Assembly (NCBI RefSeq): GCF_040412425.1
Contig: NC_089782.1
Span: 43,469,822-43,533,821, forward strand
Origin: Macrobrachium rosenbergii
Lineage: Eukaryota; Arthropoda; Malacostraca; Decapoda; Palaemonidae
Length of the DNA: 64,000 nt
Reading direction: 5' to 3'
This document shows positions 47,101-59,151 of this stretch, piece by piece. The notes under the pieces were generated by a model. That model saw only the letters and a list, made by a program, of their open reading frames with translations, made no database searches and had not been told where the DNA came from. Numbering within the stretch: position 1 is the first letter of the stretch; the number at the start of each line of letters is the position of its first letter. The position numbers were made by a program, and so were the translations under genes.

Positions 47101-47420
47101 TTTGGACCCGTAATTGCTTTCAAATACAGGACTTTCACCAATCTCTCTCATACCAAAAGGAGGAAAATAATAAAAAATACCTTTATCATCAATTCTCCTA
47201 TGGCCTCAGCAGGCAAGTCATCAATGTAGAAAGTAACTTGTTTTTCCTCTCCTTCCTGTACGTCAAGATCATGAACCAAAGTGTCATTCAGGTGGAGCCG
47301 GACTTTCATGGTGGTGGCCTGAGCCACAGCTCCGACAATGGTGCCCAGCCCAGCTGCCCATACACACAGCAGCAGGCTGCCATACATTAGCACCAAATGG
47401 ACAGGGTATAAAGGACACAT
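40514..47420 (-). CDS. SLC10: SLC10-family sodium-dependent transporter, seven coding exons (overview)
   Basis: The SLC10/SBF family moves bile acids, steroid sulfates or other organic anions with sodium across the plasma membrane; the substrates of arthropod members are mostly unknown. Exons of 240, 219, 177, 223, 218, 150 and 264 nt join in phase to 1491 nt, or 496 residues plus stop. The predicted order is signal peptide (about residues 1-35), extracellular domain (36-155), SBF membrane domain (about 160-440) and a charged cytoplasmic tail (about 441-496). The SBF signatures GCSPGGGGSNMWTYILGG and ETGVQNTGLS are intact. The long extracellular extension resembles that of SLC10A3 (P3) and arthropod 'ileal sodium/bile acid cotransporter-like' proteins more than the short N-terminus of the ileal bile acid carrier. 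Confidence 0.92.
41079..41178. repeat. (AAT)n microsatellite, about 98 bp
   Basis: It directly abuts the left end of the foldback element in SLC10 intron 6. Confidence 0.97.
41179..42286. mobile_element. 1.1 kb foldback element in SLC10 intron 6
   Basis: The two halves are imperfect inverted copies. Outer ends: 41179-41207 with 42258-42286 (both contain GGATGGCTGCATCATT or its complement). Then TAGTTCAAGTATTC (41227 on) pairs with 42020-42033, GCTGAATTCTCA (about 41374) with about 41913-41925, and 41461-41535 with 41750-41815. A 220-bp insertion (about 42036-42257) interrupts the right arm. AAT arrays flank both ends. Related end sequence occurs at 52870-52905. The open frame at 41436-41837 crosses the hairpin centre and is not credible as a gene. 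Confidence 0.72.
42317..42357. repeat. (AAT)n array beside the exon 6 donor
   Basis: It ends about ten bases from the SLC10 exon 6 splice donor and borders the right side of the foldback element. Confidence 0.93.
42368..42517 (-). CDS. SLC10: SLC10 exon 6: ETGxQN sodium-site motif
   Basis: It encodes VALAGLLLPWLGFIFGAVAA, then CRRSWEEIIAISIETGVQNT and GLSIGVLK. The Glu and Gln of ETGxQN coordinate sodium in characterised family members, and both are present. The donor GTAAGGTT is followed within about ten bases by an (ATT)n array, part of the border of a foldback element in the next intron. Confidence 0.92.
42728..42945 (-). CDS. SLC10: SLC10 exon 5: membrane helices
   Basis: It reads YKNIAMLVVGLVLPLSIGLL, IKRYSPRVAVVLKRCLKP and LSVIFIVFIMTFGVYANFYI. 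This fits the mid-domain helices and the cytoplasmic loop of SLC10 proteins. The acceptor is TTTCTCAG|ATGGG and the donor is GGAAG|GTAAGA. The first two bases complete an Asp codon with exon 4. Confidence 0.9.
43133..43355 (-). CDS. SLC10: SLC10 exon 4: SBF signature
   Basis: It contains LFLTGCSPGGGGSNMWTYIL and GGSLDLSVTMTFISTVGAF, the most conserved part of the family, forming the discontinuous helix and sodium site region. Two or three membrane helices are predicted. The acceptor is TTACAG|GTTTC and the donor is AAAG|GTGAAT; it ends in phase 1. Confidence 0.93.
44354..44530 (-). CDS. SLC10: SLC10 exon 3: first membrane segments
   Basis: It encodes FIHVVIAMVIVAYINMGCAI, the first membrane helix with the conserved MG(C)xI/V segment, then DLQVIKKTLRKP and a second helix VAPLIGLMSQYLFMPL. 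The order matches the start of the SBF domain. The acceptor is CCTTTAG|GTAC and the donor is CATTG|GTAAGA; 177 nt, phase 0. Confidence 0.9.
44622..44805. repeat. 26-bp tandem repeat, seven copies, in SLC10 intron 2
   Basis: The unit is ATGTTCAGTAAGTGTATTTA plus GAGACT, seven nearly identical copies. It lies about 90 bp upstream of exon 3. Each unit contains CAGTAAGTG, which resembles a splice donor on the plus strand, not on the gene strand. Confidence 0.93.
45088..45293 (+). mobile_element. SINE body copy without tRNA head
   Basis: It matches the body and tail of the 33941-34218 copy: GAAGAATTAGAGGAATTTAT at the start, AGCTCAGTGGTCTGGT near the end. It lies in SLC10 intron 2. Confidence 0.8.
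46228..46446 (-). CDS. SLC10: SLC10 exon 2: extracellular beta-rich domain
   Basis: 73 codons, DLRPDNLDHISIEPDKIRIA through GSFSISGKFLGFTKVKLVL to EPVKVK. Alternating hydrophobic residues suggest beta strands, as in the N-terminal domain of SLC10A3-like proteins. NGT is a possible glycosylation site. The borders are GTTTCAG|GATC and CAAG|GTAAGT, phase 0 on both sides. Confidence 0.87.
47181..47420 (-). CDS. SLC10: SLC10 exon 1: signal peptide and start of extracellular domain
   Basis: The start MCPLYPVHLVLMYGSLLLCV leads into a hydrophobic core ending near AQA, a typical signal peptide. A soluble, acidic segment follows (KVRLHLNDTLVHDLDVQEGE). The donor is ATAAAG|GTATTT in phase 0. Five bases before the ATG is TTTCAG, a plausible acceptor (exon start about 47425), which implies a non-coding 5' exon upstream. 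NDT is a possible N-glycosylation site. Confidence 0.88.
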
Positions 47421-47425
47421 CTTGT

Positions 47426-47921
47426 CTGAAATGAGAAAGAAAGTGTGTTATGTGAAAATGAAAAACCAGTAAAACATCTAATCTGCAAATACAAATTTTC
47501 TTCAGAAGGCATTGGCTCCATTAGAGAGCAGTCAGTAGGTTGTTCACTCTATCAGCTAAGTCAAGGATGAAACCTGAGTGTGGGAAATTTCCAGTCCTGC
47601 TGCCACTTTATGCCCCCCACACATAAGCCTCATCAGCAGCACATCACACCAACCTTACGCAGGTACTTGTGCATGGCAAACAAAACGATATACTGTATAA
47701 ATAAAACTACAGTCACAGCAATATCATCCTTTTACTGCTGAAGCTAAGATGAACATCCAGATTTATGCCAGCATTCGAAAACTGGGTGAAGTTCAAGATG
47801 CTCATATTTGAAGGACAATCTAATGTGTGTGGATTGGGTGCCTTACTTGAAAAATGAGATTCTTAACTCTACAACTATAATGGCCTTATGGTTTTGGTTT
47901 ATTTCTCACTCTTTACGCAAT

Positions 47922-47990
<69 letters not shown>

Positions 47991-48982
47991 CAAGGCCAAA
48001 AAAAAGTAAAAAAATGAAGAAACACGAGGCAGGAAATGAAGACAAAAAGACTCATTGTGCAAATGGATGACTAACGAACGGGTGAGATGGGTGTTGAAGG
48101 CAGGGGAAAGAAGGAAGGTGGGGGGGATGATGTAGGGAGCAGGAAGCTCAGACCAGACCTCAAGAAAACAAACTTCAGGTCTTTCGAATTCTTGGCGCGG
48201 AAGATACCCAGTAAATGAGATGAAAGGGGGGCCTTCTCTCGAAACTGTGATTGTATAATCATCCAAAGCAAAGGATGATGAAGAAGTGAGGGTGGGAGGG
48301 GGAGGGTTGGAGAAAGGATGGGGGAAGTGGTAAAACATAACACTGCAGAATAATAAGTGTTCGAATTGCTAACGGATTAAACTGTTTATTGCAAGTTACG
48401 TGATGGTATCATCGAGGTAAACTAATTGAATAGACAGCATTTTGATTTAGGAGAATTAGCCAAATGATGAAATTTCCAGATAAAAATAAAATGGTAGAAA
48501 CATATGATACACGAGTACTGACTAAAAGCCTTTCATGAAAGTTGATGACGCAGCCAATTCAGAATGAAAGAGTTCAGAAGGATAAATGTTGAATTCACAT
48601 TTTTCATAACAGAAAGAGGTGAATTCAAATGAAAGGTCGTTCAAAGTCAAACGCTACAAGAGATCCAACTGAAGCATATTTATAGTCTGTTGAATAACTG
48701 CTACAGACGAATCGGTCTTCATCAGTTTTTCATCAAAAAAGTTGGGACCAGGTTACTTATAAAACTATAATAAACAGGCTGACAAAAAAATCACATTAAA
48801 GAAAGACCGTGTTTAATATGTTGTCACATTCTGTATTGTTTTTTTTTTTATTATTATCACCCAAAAGTGCTACTGTACTTACTCGCGGGATATATTAAAC
48901 AGCATCTCAGTTCTTAACACATTTACCTTTATAACACTGAAAAAGGAAGCCTAGATTATAGGTGTGTGTGTGTGTGTGTGTA

Positions 48983-49063
<81 letters not shown>

Positions 49064-49260
49064 TCTGAAACAGGGACCAATAACATTTAACATTACTGAT
49101 CAAATTTTCTTGACATGGTTTCCACTTGCTGAACAAAATCAACACAATGAAAAGAAAAGTAAGAATTCGCGTGTTGATTAACACAGAAAAAACTGAACGA
49201 AATTAAAGTAAAGTTTACGAAGATAACAATCACTAAGATAGAGGTAAGTCCGGCCAGATT
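47426..49260. other. Region upstream of SLC10 coding exon 1
   Basis: It contains a (GA)n array at 47925-47988, a G-rich stretch near 48120-48310 and TG/TA repeats at 48962-49060. The open frames at 47913-48343 are low-complexity shadows. The missing SLC10 5' exon could be here or further upstream, but I cannot place it. Confidence 0.4.
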
Positions 49261-49262
49261 AA

Positions 49263-49330
49263 AGAAGAAGAAGAAGAAGAAGAAGAAGCAGAAGAAGAAG
49301 AAGAAGAAGAAGAAGAAGAAGAAGAAGAAT
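49263..49330. repeat. (GAA)n microsatellite
   Basis: AAG/GAA trinucleotides with one interruption. The poly-Phe frame on the other strand is an artefact. Confidence 0.95.
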
Positions 49331-49611
49331 GAAAGTACTTCTTCAGGCCCGGTTACGTATGTTGCAGAGAGCAGCCGGGTGCCAAGACTAACCCCGCCAT
49401 CATGTGATGACGAGACTATATACAAACGCACGTGATTAAACACTGGCTACGAGCTTGTGGAGGGGGAGTGAGTTTAGTTCGTCTACTGTAGTAACTTTCT
49501 GGATAGACCATATCGGTCTAAGTCTACGTCACGACTTAATTAGTTGTTATTATTATTATCATTATTATTATTATTATTATTGAAAAATACTCATAGTAGC
49601 ATGAGTCTTGA

Positions 49612-49750
49612 AATGGAGAAACAAATCCACAGTTATGTATGGGTGCACATATTTAAAAACTGAAAAGGGAAATCGAACAGATTCCCAAAAGCTATGTACA
49701 GATTTATTTTTAAATATATGAACCCATACATAACTGTGGATTTGTTTCTC

Positions 49751-49754
<4 letters not shown>
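49612..49754. repeat. Hairpin element flanked by (ATT)n
   Basis: Arm 49612-49659 (AATGGAGAAACAAATCCACA start) is the inverted complement of 49707-49754, nearly perfect over 48 bp, with a 47-bp loop. ATT arrays flank both sides (49549-49580, 49753-49784). It is probably a short foldback repeat. Confidence 0.75.
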
Positions 49755-49783
<29 letters not shown>

Positions 49784-49784
49784 A

Positions 49785-51229
<1,445 letters not shown>

Positions 51230-51497
51230 TGTATATATGTATATAATATAGTGTGTGTGCATGCAAAGCAATAAAAACTAACAATCCACTACATCCAATG
51301 AAATAACAGCATTTTCTGGCACATGTAAAAGTCGGAGGCAATTTCTGTGCAGCAAACCGTCAGCAGCACGCAAGCATCGCACAAGTTGGTTAGACGGACT
51401 TGCCATTATCTTTGCTAATAGCATACTGACCAGGCTCTTTACGTCGTCGATTACCTATGAACATAATTAGGCAGCTATAACATTAATCATAGGTATG

Positions 51498-51501
<4 letters not shown>

Positions 51502-51555
<54 letters not shown>
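51502..51555. repeat. (GA)n microsatellite
   Basis: 54 bp of GA. Confidence 0.96.
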
Positions 51556-51558
<3 letters not shown>

Positions 51559-51779
51559 CGCGTGTAATGATGAATGACGGAATCGACAACCCGTCTCACA
51601 AAACTTCTCAGAGGTAATATAAATGGGTGACGATTACCTCGTCGAGGCTTTCCCGTTATGATGGAATACATTTTGATGGATGACTGTACACTCACGAATA
51701 TATTTTTCCTTCCCCCGAAGGCAGCTAGAGCCGTTGATGCACCTCAGGTGGTGCACTGTAGACATTTCTTAAGTCTTTG

Positions 51780-51998
51780 CAGCGTCCCTTCGGCCACTAG
51801 CTACAACCTCTTTCATTCCTTTTACTGCACCTCCGTTCATATTCTCTTTCTTCCATCTGACTTTCCACCCTCTCCTAACGATTGTTTCATAGGGCAACTG
51901 CGAGGTTTTCCTCCCGTTACACCTTTCAAACCTTCTTACTGCCAATTTCCCTTTCTGCGCTGAATGACCTCGTAGGTCTCAGCATATTCTATATTTTT
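51780..51998 (-). repeat. Dispersed repeat, family C, copy 1 (inverted)
   Basis: Its reverse complement matches 54911-55125 and 59387-59585: GAGGTCATTCAGCGC-type text, GTAACAGGAGGAAAA, and GAACGGAGGTGCAGTAAAAG. It is non-coding. The distal end is truncated compared with the other copies. Confidence 0.8.
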
Positions 51999-52184
51999 CT
52001 TTCACCTCTCTCTTTCTCTAGTTGTACCCCCGACAGTCTACCTACATCCAGGTACATAATTCAGAGTTTAGGTCAACAATGGCATACAATTTTCAGAGCA
52101 CAATACCATATCGACCTTCCTCGCCCAAAGGTTTGGTAATCGTACCCTGGGCACTCAATTCGTCAGCTGAACGTGCGCGCGCGC

Positions 52185-52187
<3 letters not shown>

Positions 52188-52224
<37 letters not shown>

Positions 52225-52320
52225 CTGACCTAGAAGTGCAGAGAGAGAGACAACCTGTCTGGCAAACCACTCCCACCTCTGCATGACATTCTTCACAATG
52301 AGTCTGGCATGACGGGGCTT

Positions 52321-52400
<80 letters not shown>
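52188..52400. repeat. (GA)n arrays
   Basis: GA runs at 52188-52220, 52239-52250 and 52324-52400 around a short unique segment. Preceded by CGCGCGCGC at 52175-52183. Confidence 0.95.
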
Positions 52401-52402
<2 letters not shown>

Positions 52403-52790
52403 CATCACGAAGTAAGAGTACGGAGAATAAACGCTAATGAAGAACTTTAAATAATTACGGCGACCGTTATGTTAACACGGCGATATTCATAACTTCATCC
52501 TGACGTATAATACTTTTGATATCATTCTGCAAGTGTCCTTGATGGTGATGAGTTCAAAAGACACTGCAATGGTATTTTAGACCGTCATGCCCAACTTTAA
52601 TAGTTTTTCAGACTAATGTTGTTTAGAGATGTACGGCATTTTCTGTTTATTAAACTATCTGTAATCATTTATCATTATACACTTTCTGCTTTCTGTATTT
52701 TTACGCTAAGGCATTCTACCATATAGAAGCTTGCTTTGCCAATTACAATTCATTTAAGCTTCCATCATATCAACGTCACTTACACATTTC

Positions 52791-52792
<2 letters not shown>

Positions 52793-52851
<59 letters not shown>
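52793..52851. repeat. (AAT)n microsatellite with a foldback-end fragment beyond
   Basis: 59 bp of AAT. The following sequence 52852-52905 (GTCCTGTTAAAAGGAATGGC) resembles the end of the foldback at 41179, which is also preceded by AAT repeats. Confidence 0.85.
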
Positions 52852-52852
<1 letters not shown>

Positions 52853-52948
52853 TGAAGGGAGTAGACCCTCTTTCACTCAGGTCCTGTTAAAAGGAATGGC
52901 AGCATCTGCTGAACTGTCATGCAAGAACAGAAAAGACTGTATCAAATC

Positions 52949-53510
52949 GGGTGGTGGAAGCCGAGCCTCGGGTCGTGGAAGCCGAGCCTCGGGTCATGGA
53001 AGCCGAGCCTCGGGTCGTGGAAGCCGAGCCTCGGGTCGTGGAAGCCGCGCCTCGGGTCATGGAGGCCGCGCCGCGCCTCGGGTCATGGAAGCCGAGCCTC
53101 GGATCGGGGAAGCCGCGCTCGGGTAGTGAAAGCCGAGCCTCGGGTCATGGAAGCCGCGCCTCGCGCCGCGCCTCGCGTCATGGAAGCCGCGCCTCGGGTC
53201 GTAGTCGGGTCATGGAAGCCGCGCCTCGGGTCGTGGATGGAGGCCGCGCCGCCCTCGGATCGGGGGAAGCCGCGCTCGGTTAGTGGAAGTCCTCGGGTCA
53301 TGGAAGCCGAGCCTCGGGTCGTGGAAGCCGCGCCTCGGGTCATGGAAGTCGGATCGCCGCGCTCGGGTAGTGGAAGCCGTCGGCCGATAATCGGCTCTTC
53401 TCGGCGTGGAAGCCGAGCCTGACCGACCCTATACTGGGTCGTTGGCCTCGGGAAGCCGCGCTCGTGTAGTGGAAGCCGAGCCTCGGGTCGTGGAAGCCAC
53501 GACGTGGCTT
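52949..53510. repeat. GC-rich 21-bp minisatellite
   Basis: The unit is about GTGGAAGCCGAGCCTCGGGT plus C, over 20 copies, with variants (GCC to CGC, GTC to ATC). As 21 is divisible by three, open frames appear on both strands (GSRASGR-type on plus, RRGFHDP-type on minus). GC content is far above the rest of the window. The array may have grown inside a retroelement gag gene, since the next segment looks coding. Confidence 0.88.
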
Positions 53511-53718
53511 ACCCGAGCACCCGCTGTTTCCGCGCCGAGGAGATCCGAGGAGACCCACGACGCGGTTCCCTTGTCCGGAGAGCAAGCGAAAGATGCCACT
53601 GCTTCTTCCGTTGAAGAAGACAGACCGTGGGAGGGCCTATGGAAGATCTACTTTTGGGCCCATGTGCCTTCTTACGGTCGGGAGAAGCAACCCTCTCCTT
53701 CTTTGGGTCTGTCCGCAT
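53509..53718 (-). pseudogene. Possible gag-like fragment of a retroelement
   Basis: The minus-strand frame MRTDPKKERVASPDRKKAHG, KSRSSIGPP is Arg/Ser/Lys-rich like the gag of the DIRS element at 28070-29629, and the base composition is similar. There is no specific motif. It adjoins the 21-bp array. The function and even the coding strand are uncertain. Confidence 0.25.
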
Positions 53719-53898
53719 AACGGGACCTTTAGAAGGAGACGGGGAGGAGGCGAAGACAGGCGATGAAGAAGAACGGTACTATTTTACTTTAAAAAAGTTA
53801 TTAGACTATTTTACGATCAGTTAAAATAATGTGGTAAAAATATTTATTTACACAAAGCCCGACCCTGTTTCTATCCCTTCAAGTCGGCAGAATCTTGT

Positions 53899-54075
53899 TC
53901 TGACTGATGTCTTTGATAAAAAAGAAATTTTTTTTTATCTGACTGACGTCTTTGATAAAAAAGAAAATGTTTTTTTTTATCTGACTGACGTCTTTGATAA
54001 AAAAGAAAATGTTTTTTTTTATCTGACTGGCGTCTTTGATAAAAAGAAAATGTTTTTTTTATCTGACTATCTGAT
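53899..54075. repeat. 42-bp tandem repeat, four to five copies
   Basis: The unit starts CTGACTGACGTCTTTGATAA, followed by AAAAGAAAATG and a T-run. Copy number is about four full plus a shortened last one. Confidence 0.93.
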
Positions 54076-54910
54076 AAAAGAAAATGTTTTTGATCTAAAA
54101 AAACTTTAAAAAAAACACGAGACGATAAAAACAGGAAAAATAAAAAAGGAAAAACAATGGCATTGTTGAAAAGGCTCTTCAGGGGGGCTTTTGACCCTTC
54201 ACTATCACCGTTGTCACCGTCACAAGGTGATCGCAAAGTCATGTTGCAAATGGGTACTTGCTGATGCAATTCGTTTTCAGTCACCGGTGGGTGATGATGG
54301 TGCGAGAATGAATAAATACGGGGTGAACAATGGTAAATGGTTGAGTGATGAGATGACTAGTTATAATACACATACATACGTACATACACACACATACAAA
54401 CACATATATATACATATATGTGTGTGTAGTGTTTTAAGTACATACGAGTAATCACACGAACAACGACATCATGTACAATATCTAGAAAGAGGTGTAAGCC
54501 TTCATAAAAGTAATAAATATAAAAACACCATCAAATATAAAAAAGCAGAAAAAATAAAATTGAATAAAAAAACTAAATTTAAACATTTCTGCATCAGCTG
54601 TTACAAAGGGCGTAAGCCACCGAGATAATCACGTGCATGAAATTGCTAAAACAAAATTGCTATCTCACGCTCACCTCGAGGCACCTAGATGTCCGGTTCA
54701 CAAGTCAACCTTAAAAATATACTTTAGAGGCCTCTCACACCTCACTGAAACCCACGAACACTCACAAGAAACTCCTAAGTCCTTCGCAAATGTCTAGGTG
54801 AACCATTAACACTCACATCAAACTCCTAATTCTTTCGCAAATGTCTAGGCGTTAGTTTTTTCTAGGGTGAGGTTGCTAGCCCCAACCCCAAGACCAAAGG
54901 ATAGGCAGAT
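54076..54910. other. Non-coding stretch
   Basis: A short AC/TA-rich patch lies at 54366-54427. A pair of similar segments (CTTTCGCAAATGTCTAGG type) is at about 54782-54850. No gene is visible. Confidence 0.4.
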
Positions 54911-55125
54911 AGAATTTAGGCCAAAGGCCAAGCGCTGGGACCTGTAAGGTCATTCAGGGCTGAAAAGGAAATTGAAAGGTTTGGAAGGTGTAACAGGAGG
55001 GAAACCTCCCAGATGCACGATGAATCAACTGTTACGAGAGGGTGGAAAGAAAGATATAAAAAAGATAATATGAACGGAGGTACAGTAAAAGGACTGAAAG
55101 GGTTTGCAGCTAGGGGCCGAAGGGG
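54911..55125 (+). repeat. Dispersed repeat, family C, copy 2
   Basis: It starts AGAATTTAGGCCAAAGGCCA and ends near GCAGCTAGGGGCCGAAGGG. It is shared with 59387-59585 and, inverted, with 51780-51998. Confidence 0.82.
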
Positions 55126-55252
55126 TGAAACCACAAAGATCCTTAAGAAAGTGGTGTTTTATGTGCATCTCGAAATCTTTCGTGAACAATATGACGGAAA
55201 ACAAAGATATGCAGGAACGACGTGACGGATAACAGAGATGTCAGAGCGAGCA

Positions 55253-55255
<3 letters not shown>

Positions 55256-55321
<66 letters not shown>
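55256..55321. repeat. (TG)n microsatellite
   Basis: 66 bp of TG. A (CT)n array is at 55404-55442. Confidence 0.96.
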
Positions 55322-55322
<1 letters not shown>

Positions 55323-55399
55323 CAAGTGAAGCGTAGTAACCTTCACCCTTATCAACTTCAACTAAAGTACAGATGAGAAGACAATGCCGAACAAGCTAG

Positions 55400-55444
<45 letters not shown>

Positions 55445-55587
55445 TGACCATAATCTACGCGTTTTTTTTTTTTTGTACATGGGAAACCTGCGCTGTAATA
55501 ACGTAGGTCAAAGACCAAGGAGTACACATACATAGGCTACATACATACATACATACACACATATATTTACATATATGTGTGTGTGTA

Positions 55588-55670
55588 TCATTACCACAAG
55601 GAAACATTAAAGCCTGGGTGTAGGTCCTAACCGGTTTCGGCTTTATTTACAAGTCTTAACGAAGAACTGA
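55588..55670 (-). repeat. Possible Penelope-like or other retroelement end
   Basis: On the minus strand: AATAAAGCCGAAACCGGTTA then GGACCTACACCC, a phrase I associate with dispersed arthropod repeats. No coding part is nearby, so the assignment is weak. Confidence 0.25.
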
Positions 55671-55746
55671 TATATAGATGAAGAAAATAACCATATATAC
55701 TGTATATATGTGTATATATATACATATATATGCGTGTATATATGTG

Positions 55747-55749
<3 letters not shown>

Positions 55750-55841
<92 letters not shown>
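55750..55841. repeat. (TA)n microsatellite
   Basis: 92 bp of TA. Confidence 0.97.
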
Positions 55842-55843
<2 letters not shown>

Positions 55844-56181
55844 TGGGGAGCAGCTTAAACAAACATAAAGACCGCTGAAAACCCAAAATCCACACCTAAC
55901 AGCTGCAACACACACATATATGGTAAACTGTTGAACCAGTGTTTCCCTTTCCAAACATGTGTCGGACCAGCGTAAAGCTAAACAGGCTCGCTATCAGTAA
56001 AACACACGTCCAAAAGACATATTTCCAAACAAGGTTAGGCAGTGTTGACGCCAACAAACTTTAGGAGGGTCCACAAAGAAGAAAAACTGGCAGGATTTTT
56101 TTTGAAGTGTTCTGTACCCTCGAGACATTCACACAACTAAATGAAATAGGAGACTTAATTGTGAGGTTGACGTTACTTGCT

Positions 56182-56182
<1 letters not shown>

Positions 56183-56260
<78 letters not shown>
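56183..56260. repeat. (TA)n microsatellite
   Basis: About 78 bp of TA with one TG interruption. Confidence 0.96.
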
Positions 56261-56454
56261 ACGCATCTACATACTGGTACAATCTGAATGACACTTTCCC
56301 CGATTAGCCGAACATCAAATATGGACAACTTCTGAGATATTTGCATTTTCCCTCGACATAAAAACTAAAAGTCTATTATATGAGTACTTCAGAAACAGGT
56401 GATCCGGTGCAATTTGGACCCTAGACCTAAATTCAGAATGAACAAGAGTGCCAA

Positions 56455-56844
<390 letters not shown>

Positions 56845-57050
56845 TGTATATATATACCGATAAAGTCCTCCCTCTTATGGGTGTGGCTACTAAGAAAACT
56901 TAAAACCACAGTTTCTGGCACGAAAGTCCTTTAATTGCAAAAACAAAGAACTCACTGCGTATAAAAACCTCCCACTAAAATACATACATAGGCTACATAC
57001 ATACATACAAACCCACCCACACACACACATAATTATATATATACATCGTT

Positions 57051-57112
57051 CAAACTGCAAAGTTAAGCAACGTTCATTGTGGTCAGGCTCCCACAGGTGA
57101 CCACCCACAGAC
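57051..57112 (+). repeat. 5S-rRNA-like fragment
   Basis: AAAGTTAAGCAACGTT, then GGTCAG, then GGTGACCACC are spaced as in the internal promoter of 5S rRNA genes (AAGTTAAGCA...GGTCAGTACTTGGATGGGTGACC). The stretch between GGTCAG and GGTGACC is changed, and the 5' third of a 5S gene is not recognisable. It is a pseudogene or the head of a 5S-derived SINE. Confidence 0.45.
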
Positions 57113-57525
57113 GCCAGACGCCTCTGGCACCTAAGCGTAAGGCAAGCAACCTCACTCCACTGATGTTTGCTAAAAAAAACCCACAGGGTGCTAGGTTACA
57201 ACCTTCTGGCGCTAACCCCACAAAGGGAAGAAGACTACCGTTAAAAGAAAAAAAACACGAAGAAGGAATGCCTTATTAATGCAGTTCGAACAGACGCAAC
57301 AGCAATTGGAAATCCTTGATCCACTGGAGTAGGGTGACTTTCACTTCTACCGCCTATGTCATGTCTGCAACATAATTCACCTCCGAAAGAAGGCTGCCAA
57401 CAGACACATGATCCGTTGAATAACGTGTTACTGAGGTCATTGCAAACTCCGTGCATGCTGATCTTATCGGAAGTATCTCTGAAAATCCCGTTCGCTTATG
57501 TATGTATGCATGTATGCATATACGA
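57113..57525. other. Sequence following the 5S-like fragment
   Basis: It could be a SINE body, but no second copy is in the window. No gene is supported. Confidence 0.3.
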
Positions 57526-57614
57526 GAGAGAGAGAGATTGGAGAGGCCTGAGAGAGAGAGATAGAGAGAGAGATATATATATATATATTTTATTGGAGAG
57601 GCCTATATATATTC

Positions 57615-57755
<141 letters not shown>

Positions 57756-58271
57756 AATCTGACACGAGTATCAAGCGTCTTGTCTCCAAGCGCGGTCTGC
57801 AAAAGGCCACGCATAGTCACAAAAAAAAAAAAAATTCTTCACTCGATAAAATCCCGAGTCATGGATGACGACGAAAGTAAAAGGTAAAAATCAAATAAAC
57901 GATAAAAAGTTATCCAGAAAACTGACAAGTCATTTCATGTTGGGTAGCAATATCCAAGTAAATGTCAATATAAAACGAAACTGAAGTAACTGGAAAAATC
58001 ATCAAAACGGAAAAAAGACAATAATTCCAGATTAGTACGGCTTTAAAAATACAAAGAAAATAACGGTATGATATAATAATGTCCTTGTGGCCAAGATAAT
58101 AAGTATTATTGCAAACTTATAAAAAAAAGATATCAAAGATAATAATAATGTTATATGGGACATGGAAAAAATTAATAGAAATGAGCAAATAACACATAAT
58201 AATGTACCAGTTTACAAAAAAAAAAAATTAAATAAAATTAAAAATACTGAGGAAACAGAAACATGAAATTA

Positions 58272-58275
<4 letters not shown>

Positions 58276-58309
<34 letters not shown>

Positions 58310-58358
58310 TTGCTACTAAAACTGGCATCACAACATCTAGGTTATTGCTGCACACGCA

Positions 58359-58432
<74 letters not shown>

Positions 58433-58582
58433 CAATGACTGATTTATAAGTACTAAAACTGGCGTCACAACATCTAGGTTATTGCTGCAGAAAGAGAGAG
58501 AGAGAGAGAGAGACAATCTAACTCTCAGACAAATGTAAAGAAAACCCTACCCAAACTGGCATCAAACATCTAGGTTATTGCT
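58276..58582. repeat. Three copies of a GA-linked short repeat
   Basis: AACATCTAGGTTATTGCTG preceded by AAACTGGC(A/G)TCA occurs at about 58319-58353, 58449-58489 and 58553-58583. The first two are sandwiched between (GA)n arrays (58276-58306, 58376-58430, 58493-58513). A fourth copy is at about 63288-63317. Confidence 0.8.
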
Positions 58583-58583
58583 G

Positions 58584-58985
58584 AATCAAGAAGACAATAC
58601 GAAAACAAGAGAAAAATGTAAACCTTTCCATGACGGGAATGACGCCCACCGTATTCCGCTGTTATTTTCCAGTCGGGCAATCACGTCACGCCAACCGATT
58701 CCAGCGCGGTTACGTAACTTCTCCAAGGCTGCGTAACACTCGGAAGAAAGACGTCCCCTTTTAAAATTAATGCGCTCTGTGGTGGATTTCAAGGTCGGAG
58801 ACGTAAAGAATATGATAAATATATCTTGAACAAGTTACTTTGGGAAGGAGGCGCGGTTCAGCCATTCCACTCAGATCTGGGCAAAAGGTTTCTTTGCTCT
58901 GTCTGATGTATTGGCAATTTTCGCCTTATGTGAATCCAGTCATTTTTTCTCTATTTTTTTTTACTGGTTTTGGATTTGTTACCTT
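58584..58985. other. Mildly CpG-rich non-coding stretch
   Basis: 58620-58800 has more CpG than its surroundings (for example ATCACGTCACGCCAACCG). It could be regulatory; no exon is identified. Confidence 0.3.
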
Positions 58986-59002
58986 ACACATACACACACA
59001 CA

Positions 59003-59005
<3 letters not shown>

Positions 59006-59051
<46 letters not shown>

Positions 59052-59054
59052 TTT

Positions 59055-59141
<87 letters not shown>
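59006..59141. repeat. (TA)n microsatellite
   Basis: TA with a short TTTTTAC interruption near 59050, followed by AC repeats. Confidence 0.97.

Positions 59142-59151
<10 letters not shown>

Noticed and set aside
48700..48740. CTGATGA on the minus strand as a hammerhead core
   Set aside because: Followed by AGACCGATTCGTC, without GAAA after stem II.
49400..49450. TATA box and start site for the SLC10 gene on the minus strand (GTATATAGTC)
   Set aside because: TATA-like words are common in this AT-rich DNA; no initiator or linked exon donor could be shown.
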